NCBI GenBank assembly: GCA_902806575.1
Contig: CADCXD010000001.1
Span: forward strand, 3,844,001 to 3,908,000
Length of the DNA stretch: 64,000 bases
Origin: Jackrogersella multiformis
Taxonomy: Eukaryota > Ascomycota > Sordariomycetes > Xylariales > Hypoxylaceae
Reading direction: 5' to 3'
Under the pieces are notes generated by a model. It saw only the letters and a program-made list of their open reading frames with translations, had not been told where the DNA came from and did no database searches. The position numbers were made by a program, and so were the translations under genes. Shown piece by piece: positions 48,801-64,000 of the stretch. Numbering within the stretch: the first letter of the stretch is position 1; each line of letters opens with the position of its first letter.

Positions 48801-51800
48801 TCTTTTAAATTTACCAGATTTCTTTCTTATTAAATACGTAATTTATAAAACCCTCCTTTTATTCCAAGATACTAATAACTAAAAGAGATATATTAAATAA
48901 TATATTTATATATAATTATTTAATCCTTATATAAAAAAAACCTTAAAAGCAAGTTTAATACGTTTATCCTTTTAATATAAAGGGCTTATAACCCTTATCG
49001 ATATTTTTTACGCCATAAATGATATATATAAAAACATTTATAATTATAAGACCTTAGATTATCTTTTAAACCGAGCTTTTAATAAATTTAAGCTTACGTT
49101 AATTCGTTATATAAATATATTCCTTTATAACTTATTATTAATTAATTAACTTAACCGTATTTTAAATAAATTAAAATCAAATATTTAAAGGTTTACATAT
49201 ATCCTTTAATAGCTAGGCATACCCTACGTTTTAACGAGCTTATTATATCGTACGTAATTATTATCGTTAAATTAAAGGATAAATGGAAATATAATTATAA
49301 TTACTCTTTATATAATCTTTTTAATTTTAAATAAGAATAAAACAACGGTAATTATATAAGATTTTAAACATATTAAATTTTTAAAATCCATAAAAACCAT
49401 AATAAAATTAGATTAAAATATTACAAATCTTTTATAAAATCGCCTCTAATTAAATATATAGCTTTTAAAAGCGGCAAAAATCATTTTATACATATTCTTA
49501 AAATATTTATTAACAATAACTAAAAGGTATACCCTAAAGTGTAAATATTCTCTTTCTCTTATTAATTAACTATAAATACACGTAATAATATAAGGAATTA
49601 CTTCCTTATATAATAAAGGTCTTTTTATACTTATATAATTAATAAATAATAATCTTATTTAACTAAATAAATTTAATAAAGGTAATTAAAATATGCCTAT
49701 CGGTATCCCATTTTTATAATAAGCTTTAAAAAGTATAAGCCTTTTCGATTACTTTTAAAACATTAATTATTATCAAAAATAACATTTAAAAGCCATTTTT
49801 TATAATAAAGGTAAATACGAGAAAATACTTTTTATTAATTTTATTCCTAGATTTTAATATAAAGCAAAGAAATCAAATCAATTTCTTAATAACTAACCAT
49901 CGATTAAATGTATTTTCAATAAACCTTACCATAATATTAATTAAAAAATCTATTTAAATAAACTAACTAACGTTTACTTTAAGATATTTAAAAAATTTCG
50001 ATCCTTATACTTATGGGAGTTCCTTAATTTTGGAAAAAACACGTAATTAATAAATAATATTAATACGTACGAGAATTCTACGTTTTAAAAGCCATTTTTA
50101 AAAGGCTTATAATATTTTACAAGTTTTACCCTAAGATCTTCTTAAGATTATATTATTATTTAATATAATACTTTATAAGCTTAATAAATATTAAAAGATA
50201 ATTTAAATACTTAAAGATTATATTATAACTTTAAATAATATAACGAAAATAATCCAAACTTAACTTATTTTAATATATATTTACCTTTTTAAATATATAT
50301 ATAAATGGTTTTAAGGATAATTCCTAAATCGGCTTTCCCTAAAAAACTTACGTAATATCTATAAAAAGATTATAAGATATTAACCTATTAATATTTACTT
50401 TAAAAGGATAAATTATTTTTTAATTATAATAAAAGTTATAATTATTTAATATTTAAATAATTAGGTTTAAGCCGCTTTAAAAGCTTAAAAAAAAGCCTTT
50501 ATTATTTTTATAAAGTAGTTTTTAATTAATTATATCGATTTAATTATATCATATTTTATAAATGAGCTTAAAATAAAAAGGAAAGATTATATATTAACGG
50601 ATATATTAATTAATTATATAAAGATATTATTATTTAAAATTGATTAATAATATTATTTCTTTAACCTAAGGATTATATAATTTAACATTATTAAGTAATA
50701 ACGTTTAACTTATGGATAAAATATAATTATATTTTTAAAACGTTATTAAATTTATATTTACTTAAATAAATATTTAAGGTTTTTAATAAAGCATTATTTT
50801 TAAGAACTTTTAATATTTAAATAAAAATAACGATATTTTATATTTCGTCCTTAAAAATATAATAAATTTATTATTACGAAAAATAATATAATAATTATCT
50901 TAATAATATAATAAGCGCTTTATTCTTATAAATGTTACATTTAAAGATTATATATTAAAAAAAGCTTAGGCTTAAATAATTATATATTTATAATTTATTT
51001 TAATTTTATATTATAAACATAACCCCCCGCTTATAAAACCTTATTTAAAAACCGTATTAAATATAAAATTAACGTAAATATATTAATTTATGTTCGCTAA
51101 AGGATAAGATTTAAACCAAGGCTTATATAATCTAATAAATGGCAAACTAAAAAGCTGGAAAGACCTGAAAACATATATAACATCTTAAGTTAAAAAGGTC
51201 CAGGTTATAATGCTTTAAAAAGAATCCTTTAACATATAATATAAGGGATATTTTTATTTCGTAAGGTAAAAAGTATGGATTAATAATCTTATAGAGGTAA
51301 CGGGATTATTAATAAAGCCGTATAAGATTTTTATATAGTATATAATTATAAATTTAATCGATTATATTCTTAAGTAAGAGTTTAAGGTATGCCTTATCTT
51401 TTAAAAGAGGTAAAAGTATAAATAATATATTAAAATATCGTTATAAAGTTTGCTTCGATAATCGACGCGTAAATTATTATACCTAATCCTTATAATTTAG
51501 TTTTAACGGTTTTACTGGTGATAATATAAATAGCCGTTATTATAAGTATTAAGTTAATTATCGATTATATTATTCGTTCTTATTAATTCCCTTAATAACG
51601 TAAAAACTATTTATACGTATACGTGTTTTTTTATGCTCCATACTTAAGGATAGTTAAGTTTAAAAATAAGATTTATATTCCGAGATAATATTATTAATAA
51701 TGTAATAAAAAAAAGGTCACTTTATTTAAATAAATCGCGGTAATATTATAAGGTATTAAAATAACGAAATTAATGAAATAAAAAGAGTAAAAATAAGGTA

Positions 51801-54800
51801 TATAAGGTTTATACTTAAGGAGGTTTTTAAGGAAGGTTATAATGAAGTATTTAAGTATTTTATTAAGGTAATTAGTTACCTAAGTAACTTATTATATTAT
51901 AATATTTTATAAAGTATCTTAATATAATAAATTAATATTAATTTATAATACGATATAATTAAAGGCATAGTTTAATATTTTCTAAACGTAAATACTTTAT
52001 AAAATATCTTTAAGTCTTACTATTCTCTTTACGTTTATATTTAATTACTTACTTAAGTAAGCTTATTACGTTTATTATTTCCTAAAAAGCTTAATTTAAC
52101 GTAAGATACTTTTTTTACTTTTATAAATAACTATTTACTTACGGTTTTCACTTTACTAAAATATTTTCTTTTATCTTTAACTATTTTACCGTAATTTATA
52201 ACCTTTAAATTTTATATTTAACTTATATAAATTCTTATTAATAATATAAAAGATTATTAAAATATTATTATATAATTAAAAATAAACTATTATTAAAAAC
52301 ACTTAATATCGTAAAAAGCTTTCACTTCGTAATATATTAAATAAACGTAATATTATTTACATATTTATATTATAGTTTTATATTCTTAGTGGCATATAAA
52401 AAGGGAGGATATTAAATACTTATTAAGGTATTTAAATATATATTAATATTTTAAGATAAGTCCGGGATAATATTATAACTTTACTTAATATTATAAAAGT
52501 TTAATTATATAAAGGTAATCTTAGGTAATTAAGAGGCTAACCGTTATAATTAATAATTTAAAACGCGTTTAAGTTTAATTCTTTTTATTTTATTTTATTA
52601 TATAAAACCTTTTATATTATTAACTTATTTACTATAAGTTAAAAAAAATTAAGGCATAAAGAACGAATATAAAATATAAGGGAGATAATTATAAAGCATA
52701 TAATATAATTATAAATAAATAAAATTAAAAAGTTTTATTATTAAAAAATCTCGAGTTACTTAAAGGAAAACCTAAGCATCCGATATTAATAAGCACTTTT
52801 TTAATGGATATAAATTAAAGGCTTAATAACTTATATATGCCGTATTATTATTTATTATTTTCATTTCTTTTTATTTTCGAAATAAAAAGAAAAATAAGGA
52901 CACTTAAAACGGAAAGTCTTTTAATATTAACTTAAAATAATCATCCTAATAATAGGCGGGTATAAATTAAAGAAATTAATTAATTAATTAAATTAAAATA
53001 CCTTATAAAATACTTATATATAAAAAATAAGCCGTATCGTTAATAATATTATATTATATTATAAATTAATATTAAATTAACTAATTAATATCGTATTAAA
53101 ATGCCTTAAGAAATATCCTAATATAATAAAGCCAATTTATTATACCAATAAAATACTTTCTTATAAGCTATATATATAGGTTATATAATGGTTTAATATT
53201 ACCTTTACCTTTTAAAATATAAATCCCTCCTTTCTTAATAATAATATCGAACTTTTAAACCGTAATTATAATAATATAATAAATAACATTTTATTTATAT
53301 ATTAAGCTTATAGAATCTAAGATAACTCTTTATTAATATATACCGAATAAAGCTTTAAATTTTATTAATTCTTTTATAAACTTAACATTAAATTTTAAGA
53401 CGAATAAGAAAAAAGCCGGTTTATTTAAAAAGGTATATTTAATATTTTTATTTTTACTTAAGTATCTTAAAATTTAAACTTTATTATTTAAATTAACCTT
53501 TAACATATTAAATTATATTAATAAATTTACTTCTACCATTACCAAGAAAAGTATAACATTTATATATTATTATACTTACTATTATATTTAATAATATCCC
53601 TTAAAAAGAGATATATATTAGAATTTTAAACATAATAACCTTTTTATAAATTCACTACTAAGTTAATTTTATTATACTTAAAAACCTAATAATACATAAT
53701 ATATAAAATTAATATCTTTTATGATTATATAAGATACTTTTATCCGATATTTTTATTTAATTTTATTTATATAATTTATATTTATTTAATTTAGGTATTT
53801 AAATAACTTTAAGCTATATATAAATACTTAATAAAATATTAAATTAAATTTTAAGCTTAAGCCTTACCCGTCGTAAGTTAAAATATTATTTATTTTTATT
53901 TATTACTTAATTATAAGTTTAATAATATTTTAAAATCGATTATCTTAAAACATCGTAACGTTTTACCATAAAATAACCATTATTTACTTATTTATTAAGT
54001 AAATAAAACTTACCTCGCTTCGTAAATAATATACATCATTTATATAAAATACGGGGAAAGGTGTAAGAAAATAAGAAATAAAAGGAATAAAAGAAAGAAG
54101 CAAAGAGAATAAAATAGATTATAATTAACTCCTTATAATCTTTCAAATTTAAAACGTTTAACGAGGATATTTCCTTTGATAATTCCCGAATAACTTTAAA
54201 ATGGATTATTAAAAATAAATAAAAGATTTATTAACGTATTTATTTTATTTAAGTTTATACCGGTAATAATAAATAAAAAATAATAATAACCTATAATACT
54301 TATAATAAATAAGATAAAATATCATAAGGCATTAAAGTTTTCTTAAAAGGAAAAGAGGGATTAATTAAAGAAAAAAAGTAGGTTAAAATTATTAAATATT
54401 AACATTTATTTAAGCTATATAATTTATTTTTAATACTTATACCTTTATATAAATTTATACGTATTATTAAATAGATTATATGTTTTATTTAATATAATAT
54501 TAACATTAATATTATTTTCATTTTTTTCGTTAATTTATTTATATCTTTTTAATATCGTAAGTTTTATTAAATTATATAACCTAAAACTTCGTTAAACATT
54601 AATTTAATTAATTTTATATAATATCCTTGTAAAATTATATTTAGGTTTGGAATAAACTAAGCATTATTAAAAGAAATATATTAAAGCTTAACTTTAATCT
54701 TTAAGGTTATATTAAATAATTTATAAGTAATATATTTTATTTTATTATTTATAATCTTAAGGATTATATGGTAATAATTTAAATTAGAATATCCCATTAT

Positions 54801-57800
54801 AACCGTTATTATTAATAATTTCTTTAATTTAAAGTGACGTTTAATTATAATTATAAATAAATAATTAAGTAAAAAGTTCTTAATTTTTAATAAAGATATA
54901 TTAATAAATATATATTTATAATTATTAAAGTTAAATAGGAACGTAAGGGTTATTAACGGTTAAGATAATGAGAATAAAAAAGACGTTAATAATTAAGTTA
55001 ATAAGGATATTAAAGCCGTTAACGATTAAGTTAATAAATATAAACGTTTACTTTAAGGTAAGTTTAAAATTAATTACGGTTATAATAATGGAAGCAAATA
55101 ATTACTTATTTATATACTTATAAATTATTAGCTTAATTTAATTATAAAGTTTAAAATAAAAACTAACGTTTTTTTCTTTAAATTTTATCCTCTTAACTTA
55201 AGACCTTATTTTAAAAGTTATAATTAATTATATGGTATACCTTTTTTACGATTTCTTTTTTACGTTAAATTAGTTTATTTTTTAGCTATTAAAGCTTTTT
55301 CCGTAATATAACCCGACTATTAAAATATATAAACATATTCGCTTTTAATTTAGCGTTTCGATATACCAGCCATATGGCGAAATTAATTTAAAAGATCTTT
55401 TTAATTAAGCCTTTTTTATAATTTTATGCCTATTTCCATTTTTTAATTAATTATATCGGGCGATATAAATAACGATTAAGATAATTAAACAGTTAAGAAA
55501 TATCGACCGTTTTTAAATTAATAGTTTCGTTTTAATTTATTATAATTATTAAGTATTATATTTATAAAATACTCTCGAGAGTTATTATTATTTAAGTTGT
55601 TAACGCGGAGATCCGGCATGAAAAAAAAGGCTTCACATATTACCGGGAACGTAATAATAAAGTTATAATTTTATTAGCAAGATTTTCCACGTGATAATAA
55701 TTATATTTAAAGATAATCACGTAAGATTAAAAGTTAAATATATATCTAAATAAATATTAACCAATAAATGTTAATTAATAACTTAAAAATACACCATTAC
55801 ACTTATTCCTTTAATAGTTACAAGGTTCTTAAATAAACATATATTTTACCTTTAACATTCTTTTTAAAATATAATATATTATAAATAAATTAATAAACTT
55901 ATTACTTCTAAAACGAAAATATATTTTAAATAAATTAATCTTATACTAATTTATCTTAAACCATAATCTTTACGGCTTAAATATACGAAATTCTTTTTAA
56001 TAATAAAATTATATATATACTTATTTAAAATATATAAATATATATATTTATAAATATATATATATATGCGTATATTTAAATTTAAAAACTTCTTTTTTAT
56101 TTATATTTTCTTTATTATAATTCCTTAAATTATTTAAATTAACCCTTAAATAACCATTAGCTTTACCCTTAAAAATTATTTTTATTTAATATAAATCGGG
56201 ATTTTATATAAGTAACATTTATTTCTTAAATAATTTCTCCCCTTTTTTACGTTTTTAAACACTTTAATTTTAATTCTTTATATTATTTTAAAAAACGAGA
56301 TTCTTATAAATATCTCGGAAGCATTTTACTTATATTACGTAATATTTATTAAAATTTATTTTATTATTTATTTTAAACTATTTAATTTTTAATATAAATA
56401 TAATATAATATATATATAATATCGTTATTTAATAAGATAAATTAATTTAAACTTTAAGTCGTTTAAATTATTATTAGTTTAAGGTATATTATTTAAGTTA
56501 AGCTGGTTATTATTAGATTAATAACTTAATTATTATATAATTTAAATATACTTTAGGCATTAATAATAACGAACATCTTTCACGTAATTTTCCTTAAGAT
56601 ACTCCTTTATATATTCTTTATTAATAAAGTTTATCATTTGATTTTTCTTTTTTAGCTTAGTTTTAAGATATTAATATATATGGTTTTTATCGGTTTTTTA
56701 ATAGTTACATTATTATTATATTTCCCCCCTTTTTTTCTTACATATATTATTATTATATTTATATTTATTAAAAGGCTTATTAAAGTTAAATAAGTAAAAA
56801 TATTATATATAATTAATAATAAAGAACCGAGGGATTTTAAAATGATAAAAAGTTTCGGATAATAAGAATTACACCTTTTAAAAATATTATTAATAGTTTT
56901 ACTTTAATTAATATAATTTTATTTATATTATATATATATTAATAATTCTAGTTTAAATTTTAGTTTAAAAAAGGTAAAGCTTAAGTTATAACTTACCATT
57001 TATTATAACGATAATATTTAAAATTAAATTATAATCGTAATTTTAAATATTATTTATAATTTTCTATTATAAATTCTCTTATATATACGTTATTATTATT
57101 TTATTTTATTTACTTAATAAATTAAATCTTACGTAATAATTTAATTATTTAGATGGTTAAGTTAAATATTATTTATTTTCGGATTAAAAATATTAAAATA
57201 TTTTATAACTTATGATTTTTATTTATTTATATATTTTCTATATTTTAAATTATGATTTTAAGCTTTTTAGTAATTTTGTTATATTTTTAAGGGTTTTTAA
57301 AATAAGATAATATAAACCGTAATAAAGATTTAACTTTATTATCGATTATTAAAGGCGTAATAATTTATTAAATAAATTTAATAAAAAAGTAACGCGTAAT
57401 ATAAGGAAGTTTTATAGAAATTTTTATTATATATTTAGGGTATAATTTTTATAATAATAAATTAATAATAACGAAAATCAAAAAAGAGAAAATATCCTTT
57501 TTTAGGCTTTAATATAATTACCGTTTGGATTCCGTAGCTTTATGTTAAAAAATATTAGGATAATTTATATTTAAATATTATTATAATTATTATATAATTA
57601 TTTATACGAAATTTTATATATTAATATTAAAACGGTTAATTTAATAATTGAAAAATATTTTATTAATATTATTATTATTATTATAATTATTTAAGCGAAT
57701 ATAAGTTCCTTTTTATAATTTATTTAAGGGTATAAAACGTGGCATAATTAACGATTATTACTTAATCGGCTTAATCTTAACCTTTTTACCTTTATAAGTT

Positions 57801-59095
57801 TAAATTATATAATTAATCCTTTTTTATAAATCTTCTTATTATATATTTTGGTTTATTCGTACCTTTTTTTAAGATTAACCTTAAGGTAAAAATTATAATT
57901 ATTCTTTTAAGTCGCTCCTCTCTTTACGTAATTAGGGCTTTACTTTTTTTTATATTTTATTCTTATTTTTATCTTTTATATTATGCAAAACTTTAGCTTT
58001 ACTCCTTAAGTATTTTAAACTTCCTTTACTTCATTAAATAATACGATATATATACTTAATTAACTTAAATATATACGTCCTTTGAACGTAAATAAATTTA
58101 TTATTATTATTATCTTTTAAGATTAATAAATCCTTAAAAAGATTTAATTAAGTTAAAAATGGTTACTTTTTTAATTAAAATAATACGTATAAACTTTATA
58201 ATATAATAATTCATTTCTTATATATAAATATTTATAATTAAGACTTAAATAAATAACAATAAAATATAAATTTAATTTTAAGGATATTAAAGTTTAACGT
58301 TAAAATCCCCGAAGCTTTATCCTTATATCGTTAACTTAATTTCGACCTTTACGATCTTTTATATTAAAGATTATAAAAGTAGGTGTTATATAAAAAAACC
58401 ATAAGTATTATAATCGGATAAATAAGTATATTATTTAATAAATTTAACGTTATAAAGGTTAAACAAAGGTTAAAAAAAATATTTCTAAAGGTTTATTATA
58501 ATTTTTTATTAACCTTTAAAAAGTATTTCTATCCCGATAACCTGTGCCACCTAATAATATTTTAAAATTTTAACTTATAATTATATTAATATTAATTATA
58601 CATAAAGTTTACTTTATATCTTAACAAATAATAATTAATTAAATATTAATATATAATCTTTTAAAGATTTTATATAAATATATATATACTTTTATATATA
58701 TAATATAACGTTAAAAATATATATTAATAAAATATATAATTTTATATAAGATAATTATTTTAAATAAGGTAAAAAGTTAATTAAAATATAATATTTATTA
58801 AGGCATAAAACAAACTTTATATATAATTAATATTAATAATAAAGACTTAGGTAAATATTTATATAACTTTTTTATACGCATAAGCCATTTTATAATCTCG
58901 TTTCTTAAGGTAACCCTTTTTAACTTAAATAATACGAGTTATATAACGTTATATTTAACGTTTATCACTATTTACGGTTTAATTAAATTACAGGTTTAAT
59001 GGAAGATTAATTATAATTTAATTAAACCATAAGTAAATTGGGATATATGTTCCCGGAACGAGAATTATAGGTTAAATAATCGTTTATAATGCCGG

Positions 59096-59119
59096 CCCGG
59101 CTTTTAAAAAGATATAACG
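59096..59119 (+). repeat. Short repeat copy 2, starting CCCGGCTTTTAA
   Basis: Partner of 30811-30834, 28 kb away and in the same orientation. The flanks beyond about 30 bases are too AT-rich to align by eye. Confidence 0.5.
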
Positions 59120-62100
59120 CGAGAAATTATATAATATAATTAATATGATTTATATATTTTTATTATTTAATTATATTATTAAAATATTTAAATTTAAATA
59201 TTATTTATTAATAAATACTTATATATATATAAGTAATTTAAAGTTTTTAATAGTTAATTTATTATTACGTATTTTAATAACTTTACCTTATTATTATTAT
59301 ACTTATTCTTAAAATTATTAAAATTAAATATTTATTTAATTTTATTAATAATATTAATAAATGCTTAATTCTTTTTAAGTAAAAAAAATAAATATAATAT
59401 ATATGTTTAAAACTTTATCCGTTTTTTAATACCTTATATTATTTATATATTAACTTAAAAATCTTGATTTACTAAATAATAAATAATTTAAATATTTATT
59501 TAATTAATTGCTTAAGGTTTTTAAAAACTTAATCCGTAAATATAATAAAAATAAATTAATAAGTTTAATTAAATAGTTTTTACGTTTCTTTTTCTAATCG
59601 TTAAAAACTAACCACCTTTTAAAACTTTATAAAGAAAAGTAACTTTTATATAGAACTAATTACCTTAAGCTTAAATCTTTTTTAAATAAATAAAGGTTAC
59701 TTTTCGATTTTAACCTTAAAGTTTTAATATTATATCCTTTTAATAATTCTTATATTTATTTGTGATAACGGGTAAATAAAAAACATACCATTAAAAATAA
59801 GGCTTACGATTTAATTGAAAGGAAAGGACTTAAATAATGTTAAGGTAGATTAACGTATTAAATATATTTACCTATTAAAGGAGAAAAATATAATATAAAT
59901 ATTAAAAAGAGGTTTTATATTTATTAATATTTAATATACTATTAAACTAATATCTTCGTAAGTTTAATCTAAATACTCCTAAAAAGGTCCTATTAATTAA
60001 AATTAAGGTCGGTTTATATAATTTTATAATTTAAAAGGTTTAATTTTTAATTAAATTTATTATTATTTATATTAAAGCTAAAATATTTAAAAGAATTAAA
60101 GTAATTTATTAAAAGATCTTTATTAGTAATATCTAATTATATAAAGCTTTACTTATAATATTAATTTTAAAATATTAAGGTTTAAGGTTAATAATTTATA
60201 TCGTTTAAACCACTTATATTTACTTTTAATATATAAAACCTAAGAATATTATTATTATTTATATTCTTAATAAAAGATATAATATTAAATATCTCTATTA
60301 TATAAATCTGGTTATTAAGAAATTAAAAAAATAACTTACGTCTTTTAACCATTTATAAACTTTAAGAATATTTTATAATTAAAATAAGAATTAAAACTTT
60401 ACCTCCTTTCTTTAAAATATTATTATATCTATTAAGATTTAATATCTTAAGCGTAATATTTAAGAATATTTCTTTAAATAATCTAACTTTAAGATATTTA
60501 ATTAATTTAAATAAATTATTAATATTAAAAGCTTTATATATCTTTACGTAATTAAAAATATATTAAATAATTAATATTATTTAATAAATTAAATAAAATA
60601 CTTACTTTTTATTTAATATTTAATTAAGGAAAAAAAAAAGATTAAATATTTATATATACTTAAAAACCCTTATTTTAATGCTTAGAATACCTTACACAAT
60701 ACCATTATTAATAATTTTTATATATGCTTCTTTATTTCCAACTATTTTCCATTTATAGTTTATAACTTTATAATATTAAATTAAATTAGATTAAATAAAA
60801 TAATATAAAATATACCGGTATAAGATAAATATAATAATAATATATATATTCCGATTTTAAGAATTAACTTATTAATAATTTTATTTATTCGAAAAATTAA
60901 CCTTTTTTAGTATAAATATATGCCGTTATTATTTAAAAATGAAATATTATACTTTTTTCGTTAAAGAATTTGAATATATCGGGAAAAGAAATATTATTTT
61001 TAAGATAAAAAATTATCTAATACTTAAGACTCCTTTTCTTTATTAAAAAAGAGGTTATATAATTTTATTAAATTAAGGGCGCCTTTTTTTATTTTTAATT
61101 TTAAAATATTACCTAGTTCTTTTTTAGCAAAGTTAGATATTTTAGGTGGATACTGCTTATTTTTATGTAAGCGAATAATCTTATTTATATTGCGAATATA
61201 TTTATTAAAAGCTATTTATATTATTATAATTATATAGATTTTATCTTTACTTGATTTAAAGTTTAATTAATATCCATAATCTTTTATATAAGTACGAATA
61301 AGTTTTTCTTTTAATTAATACTCTTTATATTTAAGTTTAAAATTATTAATAAAATCTATTTATATATGCTTAAATAAATTAATAATGTTAAACGAGATTA
61401 TATTTTTTACTTATCTTATATTAATTTAATCCTTAAAATGGAAAAACCTTTTATAAAGCCTTTAAATATGATTTTTTATTAAAATAAATAATATATTAAG
61501 ATAATAAAACCAAGATTAAGATTTATAAAAAATAAATAACCTTTTTAAGATTATAAGTAATTATATTATATCTTATTAAATTAAGATAATTTTTTAATGC
61601 TTTTTTAATAACATAATAAAGTAAATATATTTATTAATTAATAAATTTACGTGTTTTAATAGTTTAAATAAGATTAATATATATATAAGATCTATAAATA
61701 TAAAGGTAATATTAGTTATAAAGTTTTAATTTATTATTTTACTTATGTTAGGATAAGGTTACCCCCGCAATCTTTTACTTAAAAGATTATAAGATTTATA
61801 ACACCACTTTAAATTTAAAGTAGAAACAAAATAGGGAATATATTAAATATAAATCGATATTTCACTCTTTAATTACTAGATTTAAAATCTAATATTAATA
61901 AATATATATCTTTTATTATATATAATTTATTAACCGATAATTAAATTATAACTTAAAAATAAGGTTATAACTTTTATAATTTAATTTAATAGATTAATTA
62001 TATACTTAGGAATTTAAAACTAATAATCTTTTTATTTTCTATTATATAATAACCTAATATAATCGAACTTTTTTACGTAATTAATTTCTTAAAATATTTA

Positions 62101-64000
62101 ATTTTATACTTTAATATAACTTCTTTATCATTTATAAGTTATAAATTTATTTTTTGCGTGAATTTATTATTACTTTTAATCGTCTTAAGAAATTAATTAT
62201 ATTATTAAAATAAATAATAATATATATAATTCCTTACTTAATTAATTATATATTTAGCTTTATATTAATTCGATAAGATATATTAATTTTTATAAATTAA
62301 AACATTAATAACTTAACGGTATAACTGGACGTTTCCTCGTTTTCTTATTAGAAATAATTACTTTTTTAGGTAATACTTTAGTAATCGTTAATTAAGTTTT
62401 ATTTTATTATATAATATGTTAGGTTTTTAACCGTCTCGTGATTAAGATAAATTTATCCTTAATTAATAGCTTTTCTTACGAAAATTTATAATAATTAAAA
62501 CCTGGGTTTATATAATATTTTATAATAACCTTAATAAAATAGATTTGTAACTAATATTATTTATAACTATTCTTGATACGCTTTATTTTGCTTTATTATT
62601 TATAAATTAAAGATTTTTTAAATTAATTTTATACCTATATTTTTCATTATATAAGATTAGGTAGGTATAATTAAATCATTACTTATATACTTAAAAATTA
62701 AGGTATGTCTTTATTTATATAAATCTTATAATAACAAGAGAGATAAACGGATAAATTATCTAAATATACGTAACTAAGAAGCAATAATATATATCATTAA
62801 AGGGTACGTAACCTTATTGCTTATAAATTAAATCTATTTATAAAGATTATTTAACTTTATTTATAATTACATATTAAGTTATTATAACCGGCATCGTGAT
62901 AAAGTTATATATTCTTTTAACCTTTTACCCTTATAATATACTAAGGTTATAATTAAATAAGTACTTAAAGTAATATGGATTATATTATTATTTTAGCACT
63001 TATATTTTCCTTATCTTATAAACCTATCGTTTATTATTTTATAAAAATATAAAAAAATCTTAAAATTAAAACTAAAACCTTATATTATTAAAATATAAAA
63101 TAAAACTTTAATAATTTATTAAAGTAAATTTTATCATTAAAAACCATCGTTATTAATGTACCTCTTTTAAACGTTAATATAAATTAATTTTTTAATCTTA
63201 AAAGCCTTATACCATTTTTTAATATTTATAATATCGTGATATAAAGTCTTATATTAATCCATTAATTAATAATTAAATGTTTAGCTAAATTTACTTTAAT
63301 TACGTTTAATTAAAACTATAAATATCTATCTTAAATTTTAATAATATTTTATTATCCTAAAAACCCTCATTACGTAATAATACGTCCGTTATTTTTAATA
63401 AAACATAATTAAGGTAAATTATTACGTCATTTATTAAATAGCTTTTATTAATGATTTAACGTCTTAAAATTATTTTAATAAATAAAGATTATTTATTATA
63501 ATTTTATAATTAACCTATTTATATTAATTTTAACCATTTTAAGGGAATAGACGTAAATTAATATTAAAAAATAATATTATTTATTTTTTATATCGGGTTA
63601 TTAATGAGTAAGTTATTAATATCTTTCAAATAAAAATTAAAATTAATTTATATTTATAATAAAATTTCTTATAAAGTTCCTTAAATAAATTAAGGTTAAA
63701 TACCTTTAAAAATAAGAAAATTATTTAACGATTAAAACTATATTACGGGCCGATAACTTCTTACATTAGGTTAATAATAGCTTTTTTACGTAATTTATGA
63801 ATATAATCTATTTAAATAAGAAAAAAAAAATAAAGTTATTAGACGATATAAATAAATTTATATTATTAAATACCCGTAATTAATATATTAAACTTAATAT
63901 CCTATTATATTGTGGTTACCTTTTTTACGGTCCACCTAGCACTAGTAAATTATCTTTATTATTTATAATTACCAACTATTTTAACTTAAAGTTATATGTA

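Larger units (their letters stand above)
30781..64000. other. RIP-degraded AT-rich block, no genes
   Basis: 33 kb of AT-rich DNA in which CpA and TpG are depleted but present. CpG and GG/CC runs persist, and stop codons close every frame quickly. The only frame above 60 codons is 47601-47816 (-), made of Lys/Ile/Leu/Asn codons typical of AT-rich noise. The likeliest content is transposons mutated by RIP, as in fungal centromeres and AT isochores, but I could not assign an element family. Slightly GC-richer islands (about 30790-30850, 31945-31985, 55560-55700, 59045-59125) may be less mutated parts. The block continues past the window end. Confidence 0.8.

Noticed and set aside
54950..55110. 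In-frame TAA-interrupted reading resembling a charged coiled-coil or gag-like segment
   Set aside because: The apparent VN-K-rich repeat is what AT-rich DNA with a few GTT/AAC words gives. There is no family motif and no borders.

Overview
The window comes from a filamentous ascomycete (Pezizomycotina, probably Sordariomycetes; the class is an inference). The evidence is short spliced introns with GT..AG ends and CTAAC/CTAAT branch points, fungal-type proteins, and a long AT-rich block with the dinucleotide signature of repeat-induced point mutation (RIP). It has two very different halves.

Left part (1 to about 28.5 kb), ordinary base composition: five supported protein genes, all on the + strand. 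They are a DUF202 membrane protein (12489-13247), an HCS1-type superfamily 1 DNA helicase (13713-16279), an unrecognised coiled-coil protein (20432-22412), a class I alpha-1,2-mannosidase of family GH47 (24325-26189), and the amino-acid-permease chaperone SHR3 (26909-27856). I worked out exon borders by eye from reading frame, family motifs and splice signals. These are independent housekeeping genes rather than a cluster. The only functional link is that the mannosidase and SHR3 both act on proteins in the secretory pathway. The first 12.4 kb and 16.3-20.4 kb hold no gene I can support. They are peppered with a strongly over-represented palindrome, TACCTAGGTA, and longer (ACCT)n(AGGT)n versions. 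It also sits inside introns of three of the five genes.

Right part (about 28.5 to 64 kb, running off the window): a block of more than 35 kb, very AT-rich, with almost no open reading frames. CpA and TpG are strongly depleted while CpG is kept, which is the pattern of RIP and not of CpG methylation decay. The first 2.2 kb (28561-30780) is the extreme case, with no TpG that I could find. The rest is somewhat milder and keeps scattered GG/CC runs. A few short sequences recur at distant points in the block, so it is probably a graveyard of mutated transposons (pericentromeric, subtelomeric or an AT isochore). I could not identify any element family.

No tRNA, rRNA, CRISPR array, or convincing new multi-gene system was found. 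The least explained structure is the dispersed palindrome family and its abrupt absence from the RIP block.
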